A stretch of DNA of 40,937 nt from Clostridia bacterium (GTDB lineage Bacteria > Bacillota > Clostridia > Oscillospirales > Acutalibacteraceae). Within the stretch, counting starts at the first letter, position 1. Each line of letters opens with the position of its first letter. Shown here piece after piece: positions 24,046 to 32,719 of the stretch. The notes below the pieces were generated by a model. That model had not been told where the DNA came from, did no database searches, and worked only from the letters and a program-made list of their open reading frames with translations. The translations under genes and the position numbers were made by a program. The DNA lies in assembly GCA_017474125.1 (NCBI GenBank), contig JAFVIF010000061.1, positions 1 to 40,937 on the forward strand. Direction: 5' to 3'.

Positions 24046-25318
24046 AGTAGGCGAGCTTATAGGCGGAGGGTACGACCGTTATTGGCGCTGTAAAAAGCGT
24101 TACAGAGTTTTAAAGGGCGGCAAGGGCTCGAAAAAATCCAGCGTTACCGCACTTAACTTTATATACCGACTTATGAAGTACCCCGAAAGCAACCTATTGG
24201 TCATCCGCGCGGTTATGAACACCCACCGCAACTCTACCTTCGCCGTGCTTTCCTGGGCACAGCGGCGACTTGGAGTAGCCGAGCTATGGAGCAACAGTCT
24301 TTCCAATATGGAAATGACCTATTTGCCAACGGGGCAGAAAATAATTTTTCGCGGCACCGACGATGTTTTAAAGCTTGCAGGCCTTACGGTTGACACCGGC
24401 ACCATTAACTTTGTATGGATTGAGGAGGCCTTTGAAATAGGAAGCGAGGCCGATTTTGACAAATTGGACCTTACGGTTCCCCGAGGCGAGGTGAGTAAGG
24501 GTATTTTTAAACAAACAACCCTTACCTTTAACCCTTGGAGCGGCAAGCATTGGCTGAAGAAAAGATTTTTTGACAATCCCGACAGCCAAACCGAAACCTT
24601 TTCCACCAATTATTTATGTAACGAATTTTTGGACAGCACCGATAGGCAGGTTTTTGAGCGTATGAAACAAACCAACGCACGCAAATATGCCGTTGCGGGT
24701 CTTGGAGAATGGGGAATTGCCGAAGGGCTTGTATTTGAAAACTGGTCGGTGCAAAGCAGGGATATTACCAAGGAGGGCGCTAACGATTGGAAGGCATATT
24801 TTGGCCTTGACTACGGCTACGTAAACGACCCCACTGCCTTCATTGCCTTTTACGTTAATAAAAAAACCCGTGAAATTCATATTTTCGATGAGTTTTATAA
24901 AAAGCGTATGCTAAACTCCGAAATTGCCGAGGAAATTAAAAGCCGAGGCTATGCAAAGGAGCGCATCAGAGCCGATTCCGCCGAGCCGAAATCTAACGAG
25001 GATTTACGCAGGCTTGGTATTCATCGCATAACACCTGCCGCTAAAGGGCGGGACAGCGTGCTTAACGGCATAGCTCGAATAAGCGAATACCAAATAACCG
25101 TTGAGCCAAGCTGTGTTGCCACAATAGGCGAGCTTTCGTCTTATATATACGGTGACAAGGTTAACGAGCGAGGCATGAGACTGCCCGTAGACAAGGATAA
25201 TCACCTTTGCGATGCGCTGCGATATGCCTTCGAGGACGTTAAATTCCAAAGCACCTCGGGAGAGCTTCCTGCCGCCTTTAAGGGCAGAGAAATATTATTT
25301 GGGAGATGGATGCAATAG
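24032..25318 (+). CDS. Phage terminase large subunit (PBSX-type)
   Basis: 428 aa. ATPase domain: Walker A GGKGSKKSS (G29-S37), Walker B FVWIEE (E131, E132) and a coupling-motif-like TLTFNPWSGKHW. RNase H-fold nuclease: D260 in FGLDYGYVNDP, D315 in RADSAEP, and D394 in HLCDALRYAFED. All catalytic residues expected of a headful- or cos-packaging motor are present. It would translocate DNA into a procapsid at the portal. The gene is intact and its base composition looks like that of the chromosomal neighbours. Confidence 0.92.
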   Translation: MSQIKVGELIGGGYDRYWRCKKRYRVLKGGKGSKKSSVTALNFIYRLMKYPESNLLVIRAVMNTHRNSTFAVLSWAQRRLGVAELWSNSLSNMEMTYLPTGQKIIFRGTDDVLKLAGLTVDTGTINFVWIEEAFEIGSEADFDKLDLTVPRGEVSKGIFKQTTLTFNPWSGKHWLKKRFFDNPDSQTETFSTNYLCNEFLDSTDRQVFERMKQTNARKYAVAGLGEWGIAEGLVFENWSVQSRDITKEGANDWKAYFGLDYGYVNDPTAFIAFYVNKKTREIHIFDEFYKKRMLNSEIAEEIKSRGYAKERIRADSAEPKSNEDLRRLGIHRITPAAKGRDSVLNGIARISEYQITVEPSCVATIGELSSYIYGDKVNERGMRLPVDKDNHLCDALRYAFEDVKFQSTSGELPAAFKGREILFGRWMQ

Positions 25319-25560
25319 AAATATTTTTAATTATTATAGTTGACCTTTTGGCCTTTTTTATCGGTCTTGCCATTGGCGGACTCATAAATATAAGACAGCA
25401 AAAGGAAAAAAGCAGGTCAGCGCTTAAACGAAACAGCGACTGGCAGGCACTTATGAATTACACACCGTGCGAGCCGACAGAGAAATCTGCCGATTTATAT
25501 AAACAAAACGCAGGAAAGGAGAAGCGTTATGGAAGAAAAAACCGAAATCACACCCGATAA
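25306..25560 (+). CDS. Small single-span membrane protein in phage cassette
   Basis: 84 aa: an N-terminal hydrophobic segment (about residues 4-27, IEIFLIIIVDLLAFFIGLAIGGLI), then a basic tail. It overlaps terL by 13 nt and the next gene by 32 nt, so it is probably translated with them. I recognise no family. A membrane protein between terminase and scaffold genes is unusual. The extreme C-terminus overlapping the scaffold gene (KEKRYGRKNRNHTR) may not be functional. Confidence 0.6.
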   Translation: MDAIEIFLIIIVDLLAFFIGLAIGGLINIRQQKEKSRSALKRNSDWQALMNYTPCEPTEKSADLYKQNAGKEKRYGRKNRNHTR

Positions 25561-26137
25561 GGCTAATAGGGCCACCACACCCACAGGCGAGCCTCTTATT
25601 CCGGTTAAGTTTAACAAGGAGATACGGCAGCTCACCCTTGACGAGGCTTCAGCTCTTTCCCAAAAGGGAATGAAGTACGATGCCGTAAAGGAGCAATGGG
25701 AACGGCTTAAAGCGTTAGCCGGGGAAGAAAAGGTCAGCCCGAAGGAGTTTTTGGACGCACTTGAGAAGAGGAGAACAGAAAAAAGGATAGAAGAGCTCAC
25801 TAAGGAGTGCGGCGGAAACAGGGAAATGGCCGAAAGAATCGTATGCCTTGAAAAGGGACAGGCCGATTTGACCCTAAAGGACAAGGATTTTTGCGAATAC
25901 TTCCCCAATATGCAGGTAACCGATTTGCCCGATGAGGTTTTAATAAGCGCCAAGGAGAATAATTCCGATTTATTAAACGAATATTTACGTTTTATGGCGA
26001 GAAAAAGCATTGAAGCCAAGGCGCAGGAGCGGTTATTAAAGGCCAACGCCAAAAGCACTGTCGGTTCGCAAAAGGACAGCGGTATTAACCGCAGCCCCGA
26101 GGAAGCCGAGTTTGTTCGGGGCATATGGAATAAATAA
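25529..26137 (+). CDS. Scaffold-like phage protein
   Basis: 202 aa, highly charged and predicted mostly helical (EKVSPKEFLDALEKRRTEKRIEELTKECGGNREMAERI), with no Cys-rich or membrane parts. Position immediately before the major capsid gene, together with its composition, suggests an internal scaffolding protein that shapes the procapsid and is then lost. No serine-protease motif is visible, and no separate head protease exists in the cassette. Family recognition is weak, so the role is inferred from context. GGAG upstream of the ATG. Confidence 0.65.
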   Translation: MEEKTEITPDKANRATTPTGEPLIPVKFNKEIRQLTLDEASALSQKGMKYDAVKEQWERLKALAGEEKVSPKEFLDALEKRRTEKRIEELTKECGGNREMAERIVCLEKGQADLTLKDKDFCEYFPNMQVTDLPDEVLISAKENNSDLLNEYLRFMARKSIEAKAQERLLKANAKSTVGSQKDSGINRSPEEAEFVRGIWNK

Positions 26138-26155
26138 AATTTAAGGAGATTTAAA

Positions 26156-27334
26156 ATGGCTATTAACACTTTAGAAGCCGCCGCTTGCTACAGCGAAGAG
26201 CTTGACCGCCTTTTCACCCAGAAAAGTGCCACAGGCTTTTTTGCCGACAATGCTTTCGGCGCGCGCTTTGTAGGCGCAAAAACCGTAATTGTACCCGATA
26301 TTGATTTTCAGGGTCTTGCCGATTATGACCGCGACACAGGCTTTACCCGCGGTGCAATTACCGTATCTAACACCTCTTACACTATGCAGATGGACCGCGC
26401 CCGTTCCCTGCAGATTGACCGCGAGGACCTTGACGAAACAGGCGTAGCTAATCTTGCGGGCAAAATTTTGGGCGAATACGTTCGCACCAAGGTTGTTCCC
26501 GAATGTGATGCTTACTGCCTTTCTAAGCTATCGGGTCTTGCACTTTCACGCGGCAACACCCTTTCGGGCGATACCGACGCACCCTTTGCCACCCTTAACG
26601 AGCTTATTAACAAGGTTCAGAAAAAGGTTGGCTTCGACACCGAGCTCGTGGCATTTATTGACTGCGGCATTTACGCCCGACTTGCCAACAGCACCGAAAT
26701 TTCCAAGCTTATTACCGTTTCCGATTTCAAGCAGGGCGAGGTTAACCTCACGGTTAAAAGTCTTAACGGTGTAGCTCTTATTCCCGTTGTAAGCGAAAGA
26801 ATGAAAACCGCCTACACCTTTAATTCGGGTGCGGCAGGCGGCTTTGTTCCCGCTGAAAACGCAAAAAGCGTATTTATGCTGGTTTGTCCCAAGGACGGCG
26901 CGCATCTTATGAAGAAAACCGAAAAGATGCGTATTTTTGCACCCGACCAGAATCCCGATGCCGATGCCTTTAAGTTCGACTACCGTATTTATTACGATGT
27001 ATTCGTTAAAAAGAGCGGCCTTGACGCTGTTTGGGCTTGGATTGCGCCCGAGGTTAAAATAACACTTCAGCCTCAGGATAAAACCGTAACCGAGGGCAAC
27101 ATAAGCGGTACTCTTTCGGTAACGGCCGAAAGCGAGGATAACGCAGAAATTACCTATCAGTGGTACACCTGTGACCAAAACGGCGGTAATGCCGTAAAGG
27201 TTGCAGGAGAAACAGGCGACAAGCTTAATATTCCCGCTACCCTTACCGAAGGCGAATACTACTTCTTTGCCACCGCTACCGCAGACGGTCTTGCCGAAGT
27301 AAGCTCTTCACTTGCAAAGGTAACCGTAGAATAA
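26156..27334 (+). CDS. Major capsid protein with C-terminal Ig-like domain
   Basis: 392 aa. Residues ~1-297 have the character of an HK97-fold, N4-gp56/P22-type coat protein (INTLEAAACYSEELDRLFTQKS...; TVIVPDIDFQGLADYDRDTGF; QIDREDLDETGVANLAGKILGEYV; KTEKMRIFAPDQNPDADAFKFDYRIYYDVFV). Residues ~298-392 form an Ig-like domain (ITLQPQDKTVTEGNISGTLSV...ITYQWYTC...) likely displayed on the capsid exterior. No N-terminal protease-cleaved arm is obvious. Preceded by AAGGAG and followed by a strong terminator, consistent with high expression. Confidence 0.87.
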   Translation: MAINTLEAAACYSEELDRLFTQKSATGFFADNAFGARFVGAKTVIVPDIDFQGLADYDRDTGFTRGAITVSNTSYTMQMDRARSLQIDREDLDETGVANLAGKILGEYVRTKVVPECDAYCLSKLSGLALSRGNTLSGDTDAPFATLNELINKVQKKVGFDTELVAFIDCGIYARLANSTEISKLITVSDFKQGEVNLTVKSLNGVALIPVVSERMKTAYTFNSGAAGGFVPAENAKSVFMLVCPKDGAHLMKKTEKMRIFAPDQNPDADAFKFDYRIYYDVFVKKSGLDAVWAWIAPEVKITLQPQDKTVTEGNISGTLSVTAESEDNAEITYQWYTCDQNGGNAVKVAGETGDKLNIPATLTEGEYYFFATATADGLAEVSSSLAKVTVE

Positions 27335-27341
27335 TTTCGGT

Positions 27342-27369
27342 GGGGAGAGAGAAATCTCTCCCCTTTTTT
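27342..27369 (+). terminator. Strong terminator between capsid and portal genes
   Basis: Perfect 9-bp GC-rich stem GGGGAGAGA / TCTCTCCCC with a GAAA tetraloop, followed by TTTTTT, 7 nt after the capsid stop. It should keep the capsid message much more abundant than the portal message. Confidence 0.92.
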
Positions 27370-27403
27370 AGGCGGTCGTTTTAAAAATATTAAGGAGGAA
27401 TAT

Positions 27404-28837
27404 ATGAACACACCCTCAGAAATTTACAAAGAATACGAAAAAGCAAGGCAGGAAAAGGCCGGCCTTGGAAAAAACGGCATGTATGAGCAAAGCCTTATTA
27501 ACCGACGTTTTTACCTTGGTGACCAATGGTACGGAGCAAACGTGAGCAACGAACGACCCTTGGTACGCCATAATATTATTCGCCGAATAGGCGAATACAA
27601 AATGGGCGACCTTTTAAGGGAAAGGCTTAACGTCAGCTTTTTTGCAAACGGAATAGGCTGTACGGTTGATGACCAAGCAAAAATTTTAAATGACCGAAAA
27701 AAGCTTAGCGGCGGTGAATTTATTTTTGATAAAAATGCCGATGAGCAGGAATTCCGCCTTTTAACCTCGGCCTTAAGCGATTACCTTAAAATAAGCTTCA
27801 GCGAAAACCGAATTGAAGAAAAGCTGACCGAGGCCCTTAAAAACAGCTTTATTACGGGTACGGGCGTGCTGTACAGCTATTGGGACACTACGGGAGCATT
27901 TGGGCTTGGCGACGTTGCCTGCGAGGTTTTGCCTATTGAAAATCTTTATTTCGGCGATTCTACCTGCGAAACGGTGGAAAAGCAGCCCTATATTATTATC
28001 GTTACACGTCCCGACACCGCCGAGGTTCAGCATATGGCCGAAATTTACGGCGGCGAAGTAAGCAGAATTAAGCCCGATTCCTTAAGTGAAGGCAAAACCA
28101 CCGTTTTTACAAAGCTTTACAAAAAGGGTTATGGCAGTAATGCAACGGTTATGGCGGTATCGGTTACCGAAAAGGCCGTTGTAAGGCCCGAATACGACAC
28201 CCGACTTAACCGTTATCCCGTAAATATTTTTAGTTGGGAAGCCAAGGAAAACTGTATTTACGGCGAAAGCGAGGTCACCCATCTTTTGCCAAATCAAATT
28301 GCCATAAACCGATTACTCTCGGCATCGGTTTGGTCGTCTATGTATATGGGTATGCCCATTATGACGGTAAACGGCGACACCGTCACCGAGGATATTACCA
28401 ACGACCCGGGACAGATTATTAAGGTTTACGGCACCAACGAGGACGTTGCGGGAGCGGTTAAATACGTCGCCCCACCCGATTTTTCCTCGGGCTTTAATTC
28501 GGGGGTGTCCTCCCTTATTCAAAACACCCTTGAAGGCTGTGGCGCAGGTATGACCACCTTGGGAAAGCTAAGCTACAACAACACCGCCGCCATAGAATCC
28601 ATTTCATCGGTTTCGGGTGTATCAGCCTTAAGCCTTAAAACACGTTACCGCTGTTTTTTAAGCGATATAGCCCTTACCTTTTTGTGCTTTTTTATGACCT
28701 ATTACGGTAACAGAAGGCTGCTTATTGAGGACCAAAACGGGCGCTGGTATTTCCCCTTTAACAGTGACCGATACAAGAATCTAAAATTTTCCGCAAGATG
28801 CGAAGTAGTTAAGGAGGATGTAAATGAAAGTAACTGA
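27404..28837 (+). CDS. P22-type phage portal protein
   Basis: 477 aa. The N-terminal region has the portal character (NRRFYLGDQWYGANVSNERPLVRHNIIRRIGEYKMGDLL), then the clip/stem region with ALKNSFITGTGVLYSYWDT and CEVLPIENLYFGDS, and VTHLLPNQIAINRLLSASVWSSMYMGMP. It forms the dodecameric DNA gate at one capsid vertex. It has a strong Shine-Dalgarno sequence (TAAGGAGGAA). Unusually, it follows the capsid gene instead of preceding it. Somewhat short for a P22-like portal (~725 aa), so the C-terminal barrel is absent. Confidence 0.88.
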   Translation: MNTPSEIYKEYEKARQEKAGLGKNGMYEQSLINRRFYLGDQWYGANVSNERPLVRHNIIRRIGEYKMGDLLRERLNVSFFANGIGCTVDDQAKILNDRKKLSGGEFIFDKNADEQEFRLLTSALSDYLKISFSENRIEEKLTEALKNSFITGTGVLYSYWDTTGAFGLGDVACEVLPIENLYFGDSTCETVEKQPYIIIVTRPDTAEVQHMAEIYGGEVSRIKPDSLSEGKTTVFTKLYKKGYGSNATVMAVSVTEKAVVRPEYDTRLNRYPVNIFSWEAKENCIYGESEVTHLLPNQIAINRLLSASVWSSMYMGMPIMTVNGDTVTEDITNDPGQIIKVYGTNEDVAGAVKYVAPPDFSSGFNSGVSSLIQNTLEGCGAGMTTLGKLSYNNTAAIESISSVSGVSALSLKTRYRCFLSDIALTFLCFFMTYYGNRRLLIEDQNGRWYFPFNSDRYKNLKFSARCEVVKEDVNESN

Positions 28838-29156
28838 TTTATACAAAATAGGGTATATAATGTCGGGAATTGACACCTACTGTGATTTTTTATCCGAGGA
28901 CAAGGCTGACGAGCTGTTCTTTATTAACCGAGCCCTTGCCGACCTTAATATAAATCCTATTACCTCTATTACCGACAGCCTTGAATTAAGGTTAAGCACC
29001 GCCGATGCCGTAAGCGCAGGCATTGCCTATTATCTTTCGCTCTACTCAGGCGACAGCGACAGAACGGCCTTTTTGTGTGAGCTTTATAATGCAAAAAGGG
29101 CCTCTGCTTTATCACAAATCACCCGTGTAAAATGCAGTAAGGCTTTCAAGGGGTAG
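28824..29156 (+). CDS. Head-tail connector/adaptor protein
   Basis: 110 aa, helical. The segment VSAGIAYYLSLYSGDSDRTAFLCELYNAKRASA matches the pattern of small head-completion (gp6/connector-like) proteins. It overlaps the portal gene by 14 nt, as expected for a protein docking under the portal ring. Identification rests on this pattern, size and position. Confidence 0.7.
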   Translation: MKVTDLYKIGYIMSGIDTYCDFLSEDKADELFFINRALADLNINPITSITDSLELRLSTADAVSAGIAYYLSLYSGDSDRTAFLCELYNAKRASALSQITRVKCSKAFKG

Positions 29157-29162
29157 ACTAAT

Positions 29163-31241
29163 ATGGTATTTAAAAGTCCTGAATTTACAAAAAACAAAGC
29201 CTACACCCTAAACAGCTTTAGCGGCATTTGTTCGGTAGGTGATAAAAACGCTTTAGGCCAAGACCGCCTTGCAAGCGGCGAAAACGTATGGAATAAAAAC
29301 GGTCTGCTTTCAAATCGCCCCGGTTTTAAATACCTTAAGGACGGTATTATTAATGATTTTTTGGGATTACCCGATTTTGATAAAATTTTCTATGCTGATT
29401 TTCCCATTGAAGAAATGAACGAATACGGAAACCTTTTTGCTCTTGTAAATGAATCGGGACCGTACGGCACTTCAATTCACCTTTTTGTGGCAAATAAATC
29501 GGGCAACGTAAAAAATCTTACCTTTATGGAGCTGATGGGGGCTATGGCCGACACCGTTTATGATATTAAAAATATACTTTTTATTAAGGATGCTCCCGTC
29601 GAAGGCTGCGGTATTTTTTTGCTGATGCCCATTTTAACCTACGGCATTGACGGAGAAAATGAAACGAGGCAGGTTTATTATTACGAATTAAGCAGTGACT
29701 ATTCCAATCTTATAAGAATCTCTCCCCAAAGCTTTTACCGCCCGATTATTATGAAGCACGGCTTTGGAAATGACGCCTCGGCTGAAGTGATAAACAAAAG
29801 AGTAACCACCTATCCCGAGGAGGTAAACCTTTTAGGAGGAAATTTTGAAGCCTGCTTTAATGCCGACAACAGATCTATTAATTTTTCTCTTCCGGTAAAA
29901 ATTGCAAGCGGCGCGGCCGTTACCGTTCACCTTTATACCTCAAGCCGCTCCTACGTTACCTTTGATATATACGGAAACAGTAGTTCGTCAAATCCCGTAA
30001 GTCTACTGGGTAAAAACTACGTTGTAATGGTTTCACGCGATTTGGGACAAATTACCTTTACCGCAGACGGCTTAGTAGAGCCTGCCCCAATGCTTTGCCT
30101 TAACAACGGCATAAGGGTGCTGTCGCAGGTTAACACCGAAAAAGAGGCCTACGAGCTATTGAGCCGACACAGCAGACCCATAAGCTTTGACGGTCGTTTG
30201 TTTTTCCCCGGCGGCGAAAACTGCAATAATTTAATTTATTATTCGGGAAAGGACCTGCCCCTTTATTACTGTCAGAGCCAAAGCATTGCGGTGGGAAACC
30301 CTAATTACGGCGTTACGGCACTTTCCCTTCAAAGTAAATACGTGGTTGCCTTTAAAGAAAGAGAGCTTTACCGCCTTACCATTAACGAAAGCAATAAAGT
30401 AACCCGCGAAGCGATTATATCCAACGACAGTATCACTAAAAAGCCGATGCCCACCTATAAAATTACACGTATTAACGACTGCATAGGCTGTGATATGCCT
30501 ACAACCATAATAAACTGCGGAAACCGCCTTGTATGGTATCACAGCGATGGCGCCGTTTACACCCTTTACGGCAGTAACCTTTATACCGAGGGCAGTGTTT
30601 ACGAGCTATCAAGCGATATTGCACCGCACCTTAAAAATATTGGCTACGAAGACAAAAAACGGGTTTTCGGCGCTGAATTTGATGGCTTTTATCTCCTTGG
30701 CATAGGCAATACGCTTTACCTTATGGACACAAGGGTAGACGGCTTTCGTTACCTTGCAGGTCATAAAGCCGCCAACAAAAAATACAGCGGACTTCCGTGG
30801 TTTATTTGGAAAGCGCCGCTGGGCACGCAATTTGTTTGGGTTATTAATTGCGGCGGCAACGGATATTTTCTTTTGCGAACCGGCAGCGGCTCGGTTTACT
30901 ACCTTGCAGAGCTTTCGGGAGAAACCGATTTAGTTCCAAGCAGGAGCGAAGACTTTGAAGAAATTCTTCCTGAATTTTCCTTTTCCACCCCCATTATCGG
31001 TGATTCCTTAAGCTATTCACAGCGGCTTTCTGTTACCGCCGCCGTAAAAAACGACGTCACCCTTACTATAGAGGACAGTAACGCCGCTCTAAAGGCCTTC
31101 TCATTTAAGGGCGACGGTAAAATGCGCAGCTATACGGTTCCCCTTCAGCATCATATCGGTGGTGTAGGGCTCACGCTCAGTGGCGCAGGCAATTTTATTT
31201 TAAAGGCCTTAACCTACGAGGAAAACCGTATAAAACCATGA
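29163..31241 (+). CDS. Putative short-tail hub/nozzle protein
   Basis: 692 aa, beta-rich, without membrane segments. The N-terminus contains NVWNKNGLLSNRPGFKYL, a 'RPGF'-type start seen in podovirus tail-stabilisation proteins, and the middle has repeated blades (QSKYVVAFKERELYRLTI; GNRLVWYHSDGAVYTLYG; FDGFYLLGIGNTLYLMDTR) like a beta-propeller. P22 gp10 lies at this place in the gene order (after connector), so a tail-hub role is the best guess. No fibre or lysin domain is visible. Family assignment is inferred. Confidence 0.55.
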   Translation: MVFKSPEFTKNKAYTLNSFSGICSVGDKNALGQDRLASGENVWNKNGLLSNRPGFKYLKDGIINDFLGLPDFDKIFYADFPIEEMNEYGNLFALVNESGPYGTSIHLFVANKSGNVKNLTFMELMGAMADTVYDIKNILFIKDAPVEGCGIFLLMPILTYGIDGENETRQVYYYELSSDYSNLIRISPQSFYRPIIMKHGFGNDASAEVINKRVTTYPEEVNLLGGNFEACFNADNRSINFSLPVKIASGAAVTVHLYTSSRSYVTFDIYGNSSSSNPVSLLGKNYVVMVSRDLGQITFTADGLVEPAPMLCLNNGIRVLSQVNTEKEAYELLSRHSRPISFDGRLFFPGGENCNNLIYYSGKDLPLYYCQSQSIAVGNPNYGVTALSLQSKYVVAFKERELYRLTINESNKVTREAIISNDSITKKPMPTYKITRINDCIGCDMPTTIINCGNRLVWYHSDGAVYTLYGSNLYTEGSVYELSSDIAPHLKNIGYEDKKRVFGAEFDGFYLLGIGNTLYLMDTRVDGFRYLAGHKAANKKYSGLPWFIWKAPLGTQFVWVINCGGNGYFLLRTGSGSVYYLAELSGETDLVPSRSEDFEEILPEFSFSTPIIGDSLSYSQRLSVTAAVKNDVTLTIEDSNAALKAFSFKGDGKMRSYTVPLQHHIGGVGLTLSGAGNFILKALTYEENRIKP

Positions 31242-31301
31242 ATTTACTGCCGAAATATAATCCACCAACGGCAGAATTATTAAAAATAAGGGAGAAAAAA
31301 T

Positions 31302-31565
31302 ATGACTTTTAAAATAACTAAGGGCACTATTGTGCGTACAATTATGATAGGAATCGTTATAATTAATATGATTCTTAAAAAATTCGGCATTGACGTAATT
31401 AACACCGACGAAAGCACCGTTGCTTCTGTTGTGGAGGCGCTAATCGAAATAGGCTCGATTGCGGCGGCCTGGTGGTACAATAACAGCTTTTCCGAAGCCG
31501 CAAAAAAGGCAGACAGATTTTTTATGGCTGTTAAGGATTACGAAAAAAACCAAAAAACTCAGTAG
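31302..31565 (+). CDS. SPP1-type phage holin
   Basis: 87 aa. Two hydrophobic helices (about 9-26, VRTIMIGIVIINMILKKFG; and about 41-60, VVEALIEIGSIAAAWWYNN) and a charged C-terminus with NNSFSEAAKKADRFF, the hallmark of the SPP1 holin family. Holins permeabilise the membrane to release endolysin, but no endolysin gene is seen. It is the last gene of the cassette; manA follows with its own promoter. Confidence 0.88.
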   Translation: MTFKITKGTIVRTIMIGIVIINMILKKFGIDVINTDESTVASVVEALIEIGSIAAAWWYNNSFSEAAKKADRFFMAVKDYEKNQKTQ

Positions 31566-31573
31566 TTTTCGAC

Positions 31574-31602
31574 TTGAAAGCAGGTGGAGTATATAGTATA
31601 AT
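31574..31602 (+). promoter_or_regulatory. Sigma-A promoter of manA
   Basis: TTGAAA (31574-31579), 17-nt spacer, TATAAT (31597-31602), 8 nt after the holin stop. AAGGAG follows ~16 nt downstream of the -10, before the ATG at 31632. Confidence 0.85.
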
Positions 31603-31631
31603 ATTTCCATAAACTATAAGGAGTTAAAGCT

Positions 31632-32576
31632 ATGAGCGATATTTTACGTTTATCGCCTGCCTTTAAGGATTATCTGTGGGGCGGCAGGATTATAAAGGAA
31701 AAATTCGGCATTTTGGATATGGACAAGGTTGCCGAGGCGTGGGTGCTTTCTACCCATAAGGACGGTCAAAGTGTTGTTGTAAACGGCGCTCAAAAGGGCA
31801 AAAGCCTTTCCGAAGCAGTAGAAGCCTTAGGTGAAAAGGCGCTTGGCGAAAAGGCCGCCGCCTTTGAAATGTTTCCTCAGATGCTTAAAATAATTGATGC
31901 CGAGCAAAGCCTTTCCATTCAGGTTCACCCAAGCGATGAATACGCCCTTGAAAACGAAGGCCAATACGGTAAAACCGAAATGTGGTACATACTTGACGCC
32001 AAGGAGGGCGCAGGCATTTACTACGGTGTAAAAAAGGAATGCACCAAGGAGCAGCTTAGAAAGGCAATTGATGAAAACAAAATAGAGGACGTGCTTCGCT
32101 TTGTTCCCTGCAAAAAGGGAGAAAGCTACTTTATTCCGTCGGGCACCATTCACGCCATTGGCGCAGGGCTTCTTATTGCTGAAATTCAGCAAAACTCCAA
32201 CGTAACCTACCGCGTTTACGACTTTGGCAGAGTGGGTGCCGACGGCAAGCCGAGAGAGCTACATACCGAAAAAGCCCTTTTGGTGTCTAACCTTACGCCT
32301 ATGAAGGATGAAGCTAAAAAGAGTGCGGAAATTATAAAGGACGGCACAAAAACTCTCCTTTCCACCTGTGAATACTTTGAAGCGGTTAAGCTTGATATTA
32401 ACGGGGAATATACCGTCAAACCGAATAACAGCTTTGTTTGCGTATTTATACTTGAAGGAAACGGTGAAATCGACGGTGAAGGGTTCCAAAAATTCGACAC
32501 CTTTTTCATTCCTGCCGATTATGGCGAAACCCTTTTAAGGGGTAATTTTGAGGCTATGATAACCTACTGCCCGTAA
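31632..32576 (+). CDS. manA: Mannose-6-phosphate isomerase, class I
   Basis: 314 aa cupin-type metalloenzyme interconverting mannose 6-phosphate and fructose 6-phosphate. Motifs: KDYLWGG near the N-terminus, the metal-binding SIQVHPSDEYA (QVHP) and KTEMWYIL, and the second metal ligand region SGTIHAIGAGLLIAEIQQNS. Short single-domain form typical of Firmicutes. Transcribed from its own promoter, ended by a clear terminator at 32615. Chromosomal flank of the phage cassette on the right. Confidence 0.93.
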   Translation: MSDILRLSPAFKDYLWGGRIIKEKFGILDMDKVAEAWVLSTHKDGQSVVVNGAQKGKSLSEAVEALGEKALGEKAAAFEMFPQMLKIIDAEQSLSIQVHPSDEYALENEGQYGKTEMWYILDAKEGAGIYYGVKKECTKEQLRKAIDENKIEDVLRFVPCKKGESYFIPSGTIHAIGAGLLIAEIQQNSNVTYRVYDFGRVGADGKPRELHTEKALLVSNLTPMKDEAKKSAEIIKDGTKTLLSTCEYFEAVKLDINGEYTVKPNNSFVCVFILEGNGEIDGEGFQKFDTFFIPADYGETLLRGNFEAMITYCP

Positions 32577-32614
32577 AAATAAATTATGACGATCATAACA
32601 ATTATAGTGAATTA

Positions 32615-32648
32615 CGGCGTTGTATCTGTAAAGACACAACGCCGGTTT
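32615..32648 (+). terminator. Terminator after manA
   Basis: Perfect 9-bp stem CGGCGTTGT (32615-32623) with ACAACGCCG (32636-32644), then GTTTT. Its right arm lies inside the left copy of the 30-bp direct repeat. Confidence 0.8.
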
Positions 32649-32660
32649 TATACACTTTAT
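32631..32660 (+). repeat. Left 30-bp direct repeat flanking barstar
   Basis: Begins AAGACACAACGC and ends TACACTTTAT. 28 of 30 positions match 33052-33081 in the same orientation. The pair brackets the barstar gene 421 bp apart. Confidence 0.75.
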
Positions 32661-32719
32661 ATCATTAGCGTTTAAGTTTTTTGCGCTAAAAAATATCATA
32701 ATACAAAGGATTAAATAAT

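Noticed and set aside
24116-24145. Walker A of TerL reads GGKGSKKSS rather than GxxGxGKS
   Set aside because: Ser/Lys before the P-loop Lys is a normal variant in Firmicutes PBSX-type terminases, so I do not treat it as inactivation.
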